In this document: positions 12,711 to 25,390 of the stretch, piece after piece | Numbering within the stretch: the first letter of the stretch is position 1 | How the letters are laid out: every line of letters starts with the position of its first letter | From: Siphonodentalium dalli | Taxonomy: Eukaryota > Mollusca > Scaphopoda > Gadilida > Siphonodentaliidae | Direction: 5' to 3' | Length of the DNA stretch: 64,000 nt | Assembly (NCBI GenBank): GCA_032622095.1 | Contig: CP136068.1 | Location: forward strand, 134,423,989-134,487,988 | Position numbers and translations under genes: made by a program | Notes under the pieces: model-generated | What the model was told of the DNA's origin: nothing | What the model saw: the letters and a program-made list of their open reading frames with translations, nothing else | Databases searched by the model: none

Positions 12711-13607
12711 TTACAACTTGTATAGCGACACATTTATTGCGTACTGCATTGGCGGGTCTATCCCAATGCAAATTGAACTGTTGTGTGATGAATATCGTCT
12801 TTTTAAGCGATGTGTGCGGTTTAATTTCATCCTACACTGGTTATACGCTTCCTCTCCTTTCACTCTGGCCTTCAATATATCACTACGGACATCATCGCTT
12901 GGAACAACAGCAGTTGGCAAACATAGCAGATCCGAGTTCTCGAATGGATTTTGATACGAATATATCACCTTCATTATGGAGAGAACATCGTTGTCATCCT
13001 TTCTCAACTTCGATTTTGATAGGTCTTTATGGATGTTGGAATGTTGTTTTGCATCAATCATTTCTCGTAGCCCCCGCATACCCGCTGCTCCGTCCTCTGC
13101 ATTCACATAGTACTTTACTAGAGTTCCCTGTCGTAGGCTGAAACATTTCGTCCCGCCTGATGTTTGTGTGTCCTTATTTATGGTTTCTTCAATTGTCTGG
13201 TCCATCGGAATTCGCCCGAATGCATTATAGCCACTCATTTGTACTGAAAATCCACCGTTCTTCATATGTTCATATATTTTTGGATGGTCTATTTCCAATC
13301 TGGTCATCTCTGTGCAGTAAACTGATAGATATCTTGAATAGTCATGCTTGTCGTAAGCGAAAGCCCATGGTATAAAATTACCGATCATCTCGAGATGCAA
13401 GATCCAGTCACCTTCCCTTTTTGATGAAAAATGGCGGCAAGCGACAAGGACGTGTGAAAAGGTCGTCCAAACCATAGATACAAAATCGTTAATTTTTTGG
13501 GTGCAACGGAAGAAACTGAGACAGGGCGATGCAGAATTCGTGCTGAACGACGAAAAAATGTCGCTTGAAGTTGTCTGCGGCAGAATTTCATCTATTACTA
13601 AGTCCAT
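12711..13607 (-). pseudogene. C-terminal half of unrecognised metazoan repeat-associated protein
   Basis: An open frame of 298 residues. Features I recognise from a widespread but unnamed invertebrate protein family are GDWILHLEMIGNFIPWAFAYDK, the NPFGRIPxDQTIE-like block (here NAFGRIPMDQTIEETINKD) and TQTSGGTKCFSLRQGT followed by a YY pair. Function is unknown to me; copies of this family are often seen beside transposons. No start context or upstream exon is visible on this strand. The matching N-terminal half seems to lie at 13660-14330 on the plus strand, facing away, so the gene looks broken by a local inversion. An intact C-terminal-only gene is the alternative. Confidence 0.6.
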
Positions 13608-13659
13608 GCATGTACCAACGTTTCAAAAAAGAACACGCCAGTGAATGATGTTCATGCCG

Positions 13660-14330
13660 GGAGGTCATTATTTACCGACACGATCGACTCCAATATGGAT
13701 ATAGATTGCTGCGATTCAGTTAAAGTGATATCTGCGACATTGGACGAGATAACTGGCCTCTTACCAGAAACAATATACACCATTTAAACGACGCAGATAG
13801 GTTTCCAGACTGGATGTCTTTTCTTCGACAATTAGCCTCGGGGGACATTCCCGATAAACAGACTATTTCAATCCGAATTTATTCGGTTTATGGGCGGGCC
13901 GAAATGTGCAGGGTTCCAGGATTGGGAAAGTGCTGATACAAAAGATGACCGAATTAATTTTGTGTGCCCCAGTTTAAAAACACTTAGGACAGAATTAAAT
14001 TCTTCAGAGAGTGAATGCAACAAACCCGGAATCATTGGTCAAAATATAGAACATTTCAAAAGTGCAGCCACAAACGATGTCTCGCGCGTATAAAATTTGT
14101 TTGGACGGGAAAACGATTGCTATGGGCTTTGGGACACAGCTTCGAGAGGTTGAATTATTCGGGCACAACTTTGGCGGGCGTGCTGATTGCAGCCGGTGTG
14201 GTGAAGGTGTTTACTGAATTAAGTTCATCGCCGAACTCCATCCCATCAGGTCGACGGATAAATCAAGTAAGAACACCGAGTACTCCAGGCTCAACATCGC
14301 GCCACCGATTGCAGGATAAATTCTGAAGGG
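13660..14330 (+). pseudogene. N-terminal half of the same unrecognised family, inverted and frameshifted
   Basis: Pieces of one protein can be read through several frames: DADRFPDWMSFLRQLASGDI near 13785-13850; the 13890-14093 frame with DRINFVCPSLKTLRTELN and CNKPGIIGQNIEHFK; and LDGKTIAMGFGTQLREVELF with FGG at about 14103-14177. At least two frameshifts are needed. The DGK...GFG pattern and the CN-P block fit the N-terminal half of the family whose C-terminal half is on the minus strand at 12711-13607. Flipping about 13650-14340 would put both halves in one direction. That link is inference. Confidence 0.5.
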
Positions 14331-15045
14331 AAAAAATTCAACATATTTAGAGGCAACCTTTATAATGATGTGAATTCAAAAGCCATAGACATCCAAAAGG
14401 ACCATAATCTCATCGCGCTATTCAATATACATTGGTGGCCATTTATGTTACCCGTTCTGTGCTGTAATTGTGTGTCATAACTGGCAAAATAAGGCTGAGC
14501 AGCCTGATAAAACAACCGTCGATCGAATAAAAACTGCGTCTTTAGAAGGACGATAGAATCGATCTAGAACATGAAAATTACAAATGAGTCGGAACATTTT
14601 TCACTATTTTTGACGGTTCATTTAGATTATTATTCTGCTGCGGGAATCTTGAGAGATGGTTTCATTATACTCTGCCACCATCCTGGTATACGCCCTGATC
14701 ATTTCCGACTGGATTTACAGGCGAATAGACCAAATTTGCAGCGTTGAATGATACATTGATTTTACATAGGAAATACACACGATCGAGTTGTATGGTCTAC
14801 ATGTGTGGATATATGCACGTAACACAACATCGATTGCATAAATATTATTACTGAATGGCTATAAACATTTCATACATCAATAATAATAGTTTAAAACTTA
14901 ACTTTGTGTCATCTTTTTGTGAAAATGGCGCCAACAACTTTCTAGAAAAAATGAAAAAGTCGAAATGGAGTCGGATCTCAACGCCAATAGAGACGGAACA
15001 AACGGGCGATAGAATCGATCCTGGTGAAACAGTTTCCCCCCAGTG
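14331..15045. mobile_element. left-end region of CACTG-ended DNA transposon
   Basis: The stretch ends at 15045 with GGTGAAACAGTTTCCCCCCAGTG, the mirror of the transposon start CACTGGGGGG. The word CGATAGAATCGAT of the terminal repeat recurs inside at about 14551, as is common for subterminal binding sites. No transposase frame is seen. The outer flank is AACTT (15046-15050), the same 5-base duplication as at 6576. How far the element reaches to the left is not clear; it may include the unrecognised gene at 12711-14330. Confidence 0.6.
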
Positions 15046-16168
15046 AACTTGGCTTTGGTGCGAATCATTTGTCCGGCAATTTTATCCTTTCTACTAGTGG
15101 TTAATTGTATGTCTATATTAGAAATTTCATTCAATAATTCGCTATTATTTGTGTCTTTCGAGTTGTCCAGTATACGTTCGATCTCCGATTTTCTATCTAT
15201 TAGAGTGTGATTTTTCTTTTCGTTCTGCTTCTTCAAACGCGAAGAATATTGAATTGTTTTCCCACGTAAATCTAACAGCAGAGCATCTAAAAATAATGCG
15301 TCTGATATTGCGAACATGTGTGGAGATTTATCTGAAAATCGATGCGAGATTTTATATCTACTAACATTTTCCTGTATTGTTTCTCTAACGATATTTTGGT
15401 AATCCAGTCTGAATAAAAGAGAATTATTGAACTTCCAAAAACCGCGGCCATGCTTTATATTAGTGACGCGAAGGTCGAGTGAGATAATTGAGTGGTCGCT
15501 TCTATACCCCGTGAGTATGTCCGGAGTATCGGATGTCAGATTCAAAAGATCAGATGATATCAAGAAAAAGTCGAGCCGGGCCATTTTTAGTGGTCGGGAA
15601 CGTCGCCATGTAAATCTTTTCGTTGTGGGGTTATTTAGTCTCCATGGGTCAGTCAGTTCCAGACTGCCAGCTAGGGATTTAACTGCGGATTTTGCTTTCG
15701 GGTTATTAACGTTAATATAATGTTTTGTATCTAGATTTTGTTCCTGCACAAGATTCCAGTCACCGCATATAATAATCTGTGTATTGCCAATTGTTGGGAT
15801 CTGTTCGTGAATTTCATCATAAAAGCTCGGGCTGTCCTCGTTTGGTCCATAAATAGCAGCCAATGTAACGCGCATATCTTCTATCGTAATATCTAATATC
15901 ACACAATTGCCATTTTTGTCGCGTTTTGAGTCGTGGATTTTGAACTGAAAAGTATGGCCACACCCCTAGATTGGGAATCATAAGATGCGAATCTACAGTC
16001 AAATCCCCATTCTGATTTGATAATGTTTTCTATTTCATTTGTAAAATGTGTGTCTTGTAAACAGTAAATAGAATCCCCGAGACCTTTAAGGTAATTAAAC
16101 ACATCGCGTCGTTTCTCCACCTGGTGTAACCCTCGGCAGTTGGCAGATACAATTTTAACGGACGACAT
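15046..16168 (-). pseudogene. L1/Tx1-type LINE, endonuclease half
   Basis: Starting at 16168, MSSVKIVSANCRGLHQ opens an apurinic-type endonuclease domain. Recognisable motifs are NCRG, LQDTHF, IYGPNEDSPSF, ICGDWNLV and SDHSIISL near the end of the domain. The usual LQETH glutamate is aspartate here. A frameshift near 15945 separates the first 89 codons from the main frame (15902 down to the break). The LINE frame stops at 15046, in the codons for KAK-F. The remaining residues of the open frame, down to 14898, come from the transposon end. The protein continues in frame at 6576 on the other strand. No first open reading frame of the LINE is visible upstream of 16168, so the 5' part is lost or decayed. 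Confidence 0.9.
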
Positions 16169-16847
16169 AACTAAGTATTATTTGACGACACCACATCATA
16201 TAGTATTTGAATGGATTATAGTACACATATAATTTGCTGAATGAACATATAGTACATGTATGATATTCTGTTAAGTTGATAAATAGTATATAATGTTCAC
16301 GATTTAATGCAAAAACAACATTGATGATTAGACACACACACATTTCATTCATACTATGGATGGGGGAGGGGTAAAACCAAACAAATGGAATGTCAATACA
16401 TTCGCTGACCGGTTTGAATGTCATCTTGCCTGACTTTTCCGGCCATGTGACCGCCATTCTGGACGTTTCGGTGTTGGAAAGAAGCGATATAATTGTTACA
16501 GCTATGCATTAAGATTTAACTGTAGTTCTGGAGACAGTATACGTATGTATATGGTTGGTGCAACAATTGATATAAATGTATATAGTTATTGAGTTATAGA
16601 GTATATATGCACGTGGTCGTTCGGTGTCGGATATATGACAATTTACAACGTGAGTTTAAGATTAGTGAAAAAGACAACTAAATCTACTATGTCACACTCA
16701 TGTGGTCGGTGTCGTTCATATAGGTGAGACGATAATAGTGTACCTATATGAGTGCAAATATTAGTGTAACATATAGGAAAGTCGAATAATATGGATGGAT
16801 TTGTACAAAATAATTTAGTAAACTTTAGTATACGTTTAGAATGCAGA
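16169..16847. other. AT-rich stretch without gene
   Basis: No supported feature. A zinc-finger-bearing first open frame of the LINE would be expected next to 16168 on the minus strand, but no such sequence is readable here. Confidence 0.5.
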
Positions 16848-19540
16848 TTATATTGTCCATCTAAAATTGATACAGATTGGAAAATACTCTACGAGATAGA
16901 GAGCTGTTAAAGTTTCCACCATGACTGATTGTCGGGTTTTACCTTGACGAGAAATGATAGAGAATAGTCTCTGTTCACTCTGACTCACTTCGCGTGAGTT
17001 ATGAGCAGACAGACAATCTCTGACAATTTTCTTCCAAGTGGACTGAATGGGGAATAAACCCGTTTCCGTAAAATATGGAAGATAATGTAATAAGTTGAAT
17101 CTATGGAGAGTATCAGAGATATCTTTCAGAAATCCTGTCATCGGACGACCGTAGATTCGATTACCATGATAATTGAATAGGAATACATTGAGAGCTGCTC
17201 TGTGATTCCATGGAAAGTTAACCAGTGTTCCAAGAAACGATAATTTTCTCCGATGAATGTCGTACTCAATAGGGAGAAGTTCGAGTAGTGATAGGGATAA
17301 TATTGTATTACTGCGTTTGGTGTAAACAATATTTATTCCCAATACAAAACAAGATGAATATTTTACAAAAATGCTAATGGATGAGTATGGGTGATTGGAA
17401 AGGGATGAGACAACAAGCCAATTGTGGATTGTTTGTAAGTCCTCTCCCAGATCGCGTAGTAAATTTTCCGAACTACATAAGGCCGTTCGGGCGTGAAAGA
17501 CGGGAGATTTTCTGGTTTGTACTTTAAATAACTTATTGGTGATTTTGATATAGATCGCACTCAACAACAGATAGCAAGAGATAACATAAGAACTGGAGTG
17601 GGGTGTGATTAGGGAATTAAAGGTAACCAATGGGACGAAAGGAGAGTAGTTAGGTTTAAGAAAGGTCAGAACGATAGGATGGTCAATGGGGGGCGGGGCA
17701 GTTTAACATTCGGCTGTAGAATTATATGTCAATTGTGTATAACTTGGCGTACATAGACTACATGAGTTAGCTGAGCAGTCAGGCTTTCCGAATTATGACG
17801 TTATATATGACTTTATATATGACTCAATGGCAGAGGACTTGTGACATAGTATTACGTTTAGAATCGTTTTGTACTAATTATGTGTCTTTGTGCGGCCTCG
17901 AAAATACTATGATTTTCCCTAATGGAACTTTCGGATGAACCCTCGAGTAGGGTTCTTTCTGGTGAGCGACAAGCTTAGAAGAAGACTTTGCGTAGAATAT
18001 TAGTAGCCTTCTCAACTTTTGGGTTTTGTTGACCAGTCGAGCTCTGAATAATACCCAGATGGGAGACTTCCTCTACGTTGGCGGTATGTCTGTGTTCGAT
18101 CTCCCATGGTCTATCCTCAGTGTGACGCCGGTGGGAGGTGCCAAATACAACAACTTTGCTTTTCTCGTGTGAGAACACGAAGCGCCACTTTAAACTATAT
18201 ATGTAACATATTTTAGGAGTCTTCGGAGACCTCAGTCTGTGAATGAAAGAATAGTTATGTCATCAGCCGTCGTAGGGAACGAACATGAAATACAGCTAAT
18301 GCGAACGCCATCACGCGAATCTGACAGGGATGCCAGAAGTTCACCAATAAAGTCAAGATACAAGGGCGACATTACCCCTACTTTCTTGTTCTTTGCTCAA
18401 CTGTGAAGGCTCCTGAAGTTACCCCATTACAGAGAACAAGGCTCTGTACATCTGAGTACATGTTTGAAATCACTCTGAACATAGCACCCGTTAAACCTTT
18501 TTTGAGACAATTTATAGATGAGCCCGTCATGCCATACGCGATCAAACGCTTTCTTTGAATCAAGGAACGCTGCATATACCCGAGACCCGTTGCATTCTGC
18601 ATACGCAAATGCTTCTTGCAGCTCGAATGTGGTTATTGAGCAACGGACGCCTCTCTGAAATCCGTTCTGCATAGCGGTTGGGAAGTTCTTGAACATATTG
18701 CTACATCGGAGTCTCTCGAGGATAACGATTTCAAAAAGTTTGTAAAGGACTGACAGGAGCGTGATTGCGCGATAACTGTCGTATAGCATGTATTGGCTTT
18801 GGGTCACCTTTGAATATCGGTACGGTAATCCCCCTTTGAATATCGGGAGGGATATGGGTATGTTTTAACATTAACGAGTATAGTGAGCACAACACATTAT
18901 GAAATTCCGGCGGGGAGTTCAGGATATGTTCATTTACAATTCTGTCAATTCCAGCAGCCTTATTGGGCTTGAGATATTTTAGAGACTCGGTTAATTCTAC
19001 CATGGAGTCTAAACTCGTCAGATAGGTTTCTTCGCCATCAGGGTGGTTACTGTTGAGTAGACTGTTAACCTGTGAGTGAATATACTGATCAAAGTTCGTA
19101 TCAGAGTGAGGGGTGCGTTTGCAGAGCGAAGTAAAGTAGTGTTGCCAACCTTGAGCTATGTAAAATGGATCTCTGCACATTTTACCATCAAAATTCATTT
19201 CCTGGAGATGCATATGTTGGACACTTAGATTTAATAGCTTTCCAAAACCTGTTCTGGTCATCTTTAACGAGGGTTTCTATATTTCGCTTTGAATCTGTAA
19301 AATGTCTCTTAACGGATATTCGATGAGCCATACGGAACTGACGTTTCTTCTCGCGGTATGCCAGAAAAGTAGTGTTATAAACGTAGTGAGGACGACCAAC
19401 ACAAAGCCAAGCTTTCCGGTATTTGATCATGTCAGAATGTAGTTCACTCAGTTTGCTGTTCCAATGTGGTTTGCAGTTACGTCGTTTGCGAATGCATTGG
19501 CACAGGGGCTTCACAAAATTTCAGGAAGCTATACTCGTGG
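16848..19540 (-). pseudogene. decayed LINE, CR1/Jockey-group type
   Basis: Minus-strand fragments in order: 19514-19188 (pre-RT, KAWLCVGRP, DQNRFWKAIKSK), 19261-18731 (LKYLKPNKAAGIDRIVNEHI; HIPPDIQRGITVPIFKGD), 18807-18427 (SYRAITLLSVLYKLFE; NGFQRGVRCS; FLDSKKAFDRVWHDGL), a TADD at about 18263-18274 where YADD is expected, 18178-17975, and 17630-16848 (HRRKLSFLGTLVN and a long C-terminal region). Many frameshifts separate them. The order and motifs are those of a non-LTR reverse transcriptase of the CR1/Jockey group, unlike the L1-type element at 6576. The clade is not settled. The element is dead. Confidence 0.85.
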
Positions 19541-20454
19541 AAGAGTAAAACAAGTAACGTCTAATTTTACCATGTCTGACTGTTGAAAAATTTATTTTAT
19601 TTAGATATATATTTTGTTATTTTTTATTTTTTATGTGCTTTGAAACAATCAGAACAGTTCAAGTTAAAACAACACTGTCAACATTCTAAAAGCTGCTGTT
19701 GTTGTTGATATTATTGTCACCAGTCGACATCGAAGTTCTTGTTAATTGTACCTGTATCCTCATGGGTCAGTAAATGTGTCAGTGTTTTGATAGTCACAGC
19801 ACTGTCAATTTCAATATGAGCAATGAAACGAATGAAGACAAGTCATAGCCGACATCTCGAAGAGGCAGCGAAGAGGCAGCTCGAAGACAACTCGGATGTC
19901 ACAATTTAGTGGAAAATATCAATGATTAAGCCGGTTTTAGCAGATTTAGAACTTGTCCGTTCACATAGGAACCGAAGTCAGACAGTTTTAACATAAGTCC
20001 ACACCTGTACGTATAGCTTACATTTTCCCACTCAAAAACTATTGCGTTTTCGGCGCGGCAAGACATAAACTGGATGAAATTCGTGAGTGATAAAGTCCGC
20101 TCACGAAAATAACGTAATTTAATTACGGATGCAAGACAGGATGGAACGAATATACCGAATCATTGCACTGCATACAAACAATTAATAATATATATTAAAT
20201 GTCAACATAATCAGATTCAGTCATACTGCATGTATGGAGTCACTGCCGTATATAATATTATCGCCGATAAATATATTGTTGAACCAATTGGTGACACACG
20301 TGATTGCATCTCGTGAATCGTGATGCACGATACAATTCACGAAAACATGGCGGCGTCCGGCCACTTAAGGCGACTTATTTTTTTACAGTATGTAAAAATT
20401 GACGGAAGACACAAACTAATAGCAGGCTTACACATTTTATGTTAGAATACGGAA
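19541..20454. other. noncoding, AT-rich stretch
   Basis: No gene or clear repeat was recognised. A short tandem duplication (AAGAGGCAGC) sits near 19860. The right part may belong to the diverged edge of the inverted repeat that starts at about 20455. Confidence 0.4.
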
Positions 20455-23400
20455 GTGAACTTCTCGCAAATTTATCAACATATGTTTTTGTGTGAAATTG
20501 GACCTAACTAAAGGCCAACTTGCTTCTTAATAACCTGGAATATTGTTAGCACTGTGTGGATTATGTTTGTACATGAACGGGACAAGATGTTATAACATCC
20601 GAAAATTAACGGGCGCTAATAATTGATATTTTCCTCTGCAAGAGAGCAGCAATTTTCAGTGAACTGAGACAGACCAAATTCAAACAGCAACAATCATGTT
20701 GAGCCATTGAGTGCAGTGGGGATACACATGAAATTCACGACAGTATTGTGAATTACAAAAGACAGATACTTAGATTTCACAAAATTATAAACAGCCCAAT
20801 GTACTCACAAGAGTCAACCACTGGTGACTAGGATTACGAGACATACAATTATATAGAAATTAGTCGGAATTATGACGTCACAGATCAGTCATGACTCATG
20901 AGTCACTCACAAGTTTGTTGGCTACAACGTACAAGTACCTGTACAAATGACGTTGGATCATATTCTTCAATTTTCATCGAAACGTGATTTGAGAACCATG
21001 TCGCCGTGACATATCGCCCAGTTACGGAGTCTGCTATTCTTATGATCGAAACGCCGGGTGACGCTGTGATATTGTGATATATTTATGGAATGACGGATAA
21101 TCTCGGAGATACGGATCCAATTCTGGGACACACATTATCATTGAATCAATCACAAACCTTTAAGTAACGTACTACACCTATGCTCTAATTAATCGTCCCC
21201 TCCAAAAAAGGTTGTAGGCTGTTAATGACACAGGTTATACCATACCGCCGTTCAACCACGGTCAAGTGGTTGGCATGTGGCAACCGCTGGTAATCTTTCT
21301 TCAGTACTACTAATAATATTTTGCGACTACTGTACTTCGAATTCATTTTGCACATGGCCACCTTACACCCAGTCCAGCTTTTCGTGAGCGCCATTCACCG
21401 TGTTAACTATACGGTACACAAAACAATATTTAAATTAATAATTTGTTTACGGTTTAATCAACATTCGAAGTTGGTCACTGACCGACATTCGCAACTGCAT
21501 CATCAATGCAGCGTCAAGCCATGCCAGAAATATACACTCTGTGGTGGTTATAATGCTGACTTTAAAATGGTACGAAGGTCGGCCATGGTAGGATTGATCA
21601 TGGTTAATAGCATCAACAACGCGGTAATATCGGTGGCCAACGTCGTTAAGGAGGGAATTAGAGCTTAGCTGTATACATACATGAACATGTAGACCATTCC
21701 AATGTCCAGATGCATCATGTTCTTATCAAAACATTGTGGCTATCATTCTGAGCGATTCGGCCATTTCCGCTTTGCTAGGAAATAACCTCTTCCATAACTG
21801 GAAACCATATTCGCGAAATTCTACATTATATGACTCTGGTGATCAGGCAATGGCATTGACTCGTTGACGCATATATGCGAATGGAGAATAATTTATTCAC
21901 TATGGTTGTACAAAACCACTGTTGTAAGGGAGGGAACTCTAAATTCCTTGACAATTTGAATCTGTTTGTTTGAATATCTGTATACATGTATGTTTATTTT
22001 GAATATTCTCAGTAAATTAGTATTTGTTAAACGCATAACAATATATCTGCAATAAATCACAAACCTTTGTGATAAATCTCAAACATGTTTGCGATAAATT
22101 GTAAAGTATAATCACCAAGTAGTTTTAGAGTTATCGTAAAGATGCTTGAGATTTATCGCAAAGGTGTTTGTGATTTTTCGCAAAGTCGTTTTGTGATTTA
22201 TCGCAAAGATTTGCTCCCCTCATCACACATGCATGCTGGCTGTGAATTACCGATCGGTCTATTTTAGCTCGACCTGGAAATTATAGAGTGATTGGTTGTT
22301 CACTCAGACCTGTTTAAGATGACTGATTTACTATGTTTACTTTAATTACACACAAATTAAAAAATTTGGACGATTATTTCAGACAATCCGACAAATTTTA
22401 CTCCACGGGATATCCTGACACAGACCTGTTTAAGATGTCTGATTTATAATGTTTACAGAAGCCCATTAGCGCCAACAAACCAGAGTTGTTTTGTGATTTA
22501 TTGCAAAGGTTTGCTCCCCTCGTCACACGTGCATCTGGCTGTGAATGACCGATCGGCCTATTTTAGCCCGACCAGGCAATTATAGATTGATAGGTTGTTC
22601 ACTCAGACCTGTTTAAGATGTCTGATTTATAATATTTACACACAAATTAAGAAATTTAAACGATTATTTGAAACAAATTTTACTCCACGTGTAGGCAACA
22701 GGTCAGGGAAATGTCTGATTTATAATGTTTACAGAAGCCCATTAGCGCCAAAAAACATTTGCGACAAATCTCAAACATCTTTGCGATAAATCGCAAAATA
22801 TAATCACCCAGTAAACAGTCTGAGATTTATCGTCAAGACGTTTGAGATTTATCGTAAAGGTTTGCGAGTTATCGCAAAGGTGTTTGTGATTTTTCGCAAA
22901 AATTGTTTTGTGATTTATCACAAAGGTTTGCTCCCATTATCCCACATGCATGCTGGGTGTGAAAGACCGATCGGTCTATTTTAGCCCAACCGTGCTATTA
23001 TAAATCGATTGGTGGTTTACCCAGACCTTTTGAAGATGTCTGATTTATATTTATATTTGCACGGTTCAAGCCCATTAGTGCCAATGCATAAAAATATATC
23101 TGATATAAATCACAAACCATTGCGATTAATCGCAAACCTTTGTGATCAATCGAAAACCTTTACACTAAATCGCATATATTTATTGCAAAGTAGTTTGCGA
23201 TTCGCAAAGTTTTGCGGGCAGTTTTTTATTTATCGGGCTATTATATGTCGATTGGTGTTTCATCCAGACCTGTTTAAGATGTTTGATTTATGTTTACTTT
23301 AAAAATTATTACACACAAATTAAGAAATTGGGCCGATTATTTTAGACATTCAGACCAATTTTACTCCACATGCAGGGAACAGTTCATGGAAATCCTGAAA
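20455..23400. repeat. palindromic-unit repeat, copy 1 (inverted relative to 40985-45310)
   Basis: The segment matches 40985-45310 in reverse orientation; for example, the GGTTATTAAGAAGCAAGTT region near 45245 mirrors 20510-20540, and the block coding MALTKSWTGCK on the minus strand at 21394 mirrors 43448. It contains three clusters of GCGATAAATCGCAAA-like palindromic units (about 22040-22215, 22755-22935 and 23095-23225), separated by GACCGATCGGTC palindromes (near 22249, 22550 and 22968) and by CAGACCTGTTTAAGATGTCTGATTTA words. Open frames here are not conserved as proteins and are taken as chance. Confidence 0.85.
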
Positions 23401-23639
23401 TCGAGATATTAAACCTTGAATTAAGTACAAAAACACGATCAAGGTTCTATACTAATAAAAGTAATACATGCATAATTCGGATTATTTCATTTAGCACGTT
23501 GCAAGGGAGTCCATGTGGCTTTGTACTTAATTCGATGATTAAACGCTGTAGCATCATTTGGAATCTAACACGCCACATTGGTAAATTTGCCGTCGGCTTT
23601 TTTTCGTAATTTCGAGTGCTTGGTATTTGGGCAGGTTCT

Positions 23640-24065
23640 CCGCAAAGTACATGTACCTATATGTTTGGTTCTCTGAAGTACCAAATTGCTAGGTACTATG
23701 CATAGTACCTACATACTTCAGAGTACCTGTCTTGATATTTGGTACTTCAGATAATATAATGGGCGTGTCAAGAAAGCGGGTGTACATGTATTTCTTGGCA
23801 CTTCATATGGTGTACATCATGGCATCGGTGACATACAGACGGGGTGGGTATTATATGAATAATGCCAGGATTGGTACTCCAGATAACCAAAATATATAGG
23901 TACTCCATAGAACCTAAATATATAGATACTCCAGAGAACCTAAATATATATGTACTCCAGGGAACCTATATAATATATAGGTACCATAGAGTACCAACAA
24001 TTAGGACTCCCCCTGGGACAAAGATTGGTACCTACGTAGGTACTCCAGAGTACCCATTGTTTTAA
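23640..24065. repeat. tandem GGTACTCCAGAGAACC units
   Basis: Units of about 30 bases built on GGTACTCCAGAGTACC recur at 23870-24060, joined by AAATATATAG linkers. Upstream, at 23680-23760, partial palindromes such as AGGTACTATGCATAGTACCT occur. The core word is self-complementary. No gene. Confidence 0.75.
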
Positions 24066-25390
24066 GAGTTTTCTTTATTGCATATTGGCACAACAAATGA
24101 CGTAATTTTCGCGAAAGTGTATCGTTCGTAAATGTCCGTGAACCATTTCGGGAATCTTCGGTCTGAGCGGTGAATGATAACGAACCAAAGGCGGACGCTT
24201 TGGGTCGTATATAGACTATATATGATTTTATGACGTCACCAAATATTATCTAATACACGCTGGTTTTTTGAATTTTTGCGACCACTTTTGTCGCACGGTA
24301 GATCTGTGGGCTCAAAGCATTCATGTTGTAATCGTAAATAACATGTGTGTCTGTCAGTTACCGGCGTATCAATATGAGGGGATTTACTATCGGAATTATG
24401 CACAGTGAAGTTCATTCGTAGCGGCGGTTTACATTTTATTGAGAACATAATTATGACATATTAAGGAGTTGCCTAAAATATAAATCGTGCGTGCAATTGG
24501 AAAATTTCAATCACGCTGGCAGGGCGGGAGACAATACTGGAATCGAAATCGAAATTCGTGATGCATGCAAACGTTATTATATCGCGTTTAAATTATCCTA
24601 ATATTACATAGTACATACCTGAATCTTTTAATCCTTAGATATCCGTCCATTTTCATGAATCTACAGGGCACGCATACTTATGGACAGAGCAGAAGATACA
24701 TTCAGGTTATCGCGAATTCGGTCGATGGTGAAAGCTACATGCTGACGTTGTTCGTCGAGTTTTGTTGAAATCGACATGATGACATTTTATGAATGAAATG
24801 AACATGATGAAATCGACAAGCTTCTTCGTATAGTACACATCTTAATCGGATTGCGCACACAGCGTCATTAATATAATGGTTATTTTCAGTAAAATACTCC
24901 CCTCTCGACAACAACCAACAGTCTTGATTTTCGAATACTTTTAGTTGGGAGTATACTCTATAATAATTTGTACAAAAGGAACGGCTTTTAAAGATTTGTG
25001 TTAGGTTTTAAGTCTGAGTTGAGAGCTCGTAGTTTGTATGCATTGTGAATCGCTGATTTCTCAATGACCTGATGTTTGATTGACCTAATTTATTCACGAA
25101 ATTGCTAGCTATAGGACCGTTGCAACTCTTTCGATGAATCCTTGTGCATGTCTGGAGTGAAATTAATCATAATCACATCACGATATAAGGCCTATAAGTG
25201 AATCATATTTGATGGGAATACGCATCTATGAAGTTATTTTTATAAGATTAAAAAAGGCACATATATAGCCTAGCTTATGCGTGTGCGGTTTATCTGTGGT
25301 TCGTTAATTACGCTAGTGTATGGTCATATTACCGTAAATATATACCGTCCGGTAATATCAGCTGCCATGCACACATTAGAAAATATCCCA
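24066..25390. other. noncoding stretch
   Basis: No open frame with recognisable content and no clear repeat boundary. The sequence is AT-rich with scattered short inverted words. Confidence 0.4.

Noticed and set aside
14855-15720. Plus-strand frames of 63-97 codons
   Set aside because: Antisense shadows of the LINE endonuclease on the minus strand.
22040-23230. Regularly spaced repeats resembling a CRISPR array
   Set aside because: Units are degenerate and self-complementary with no uniform spacers, in a spliced eukaryotic genome.
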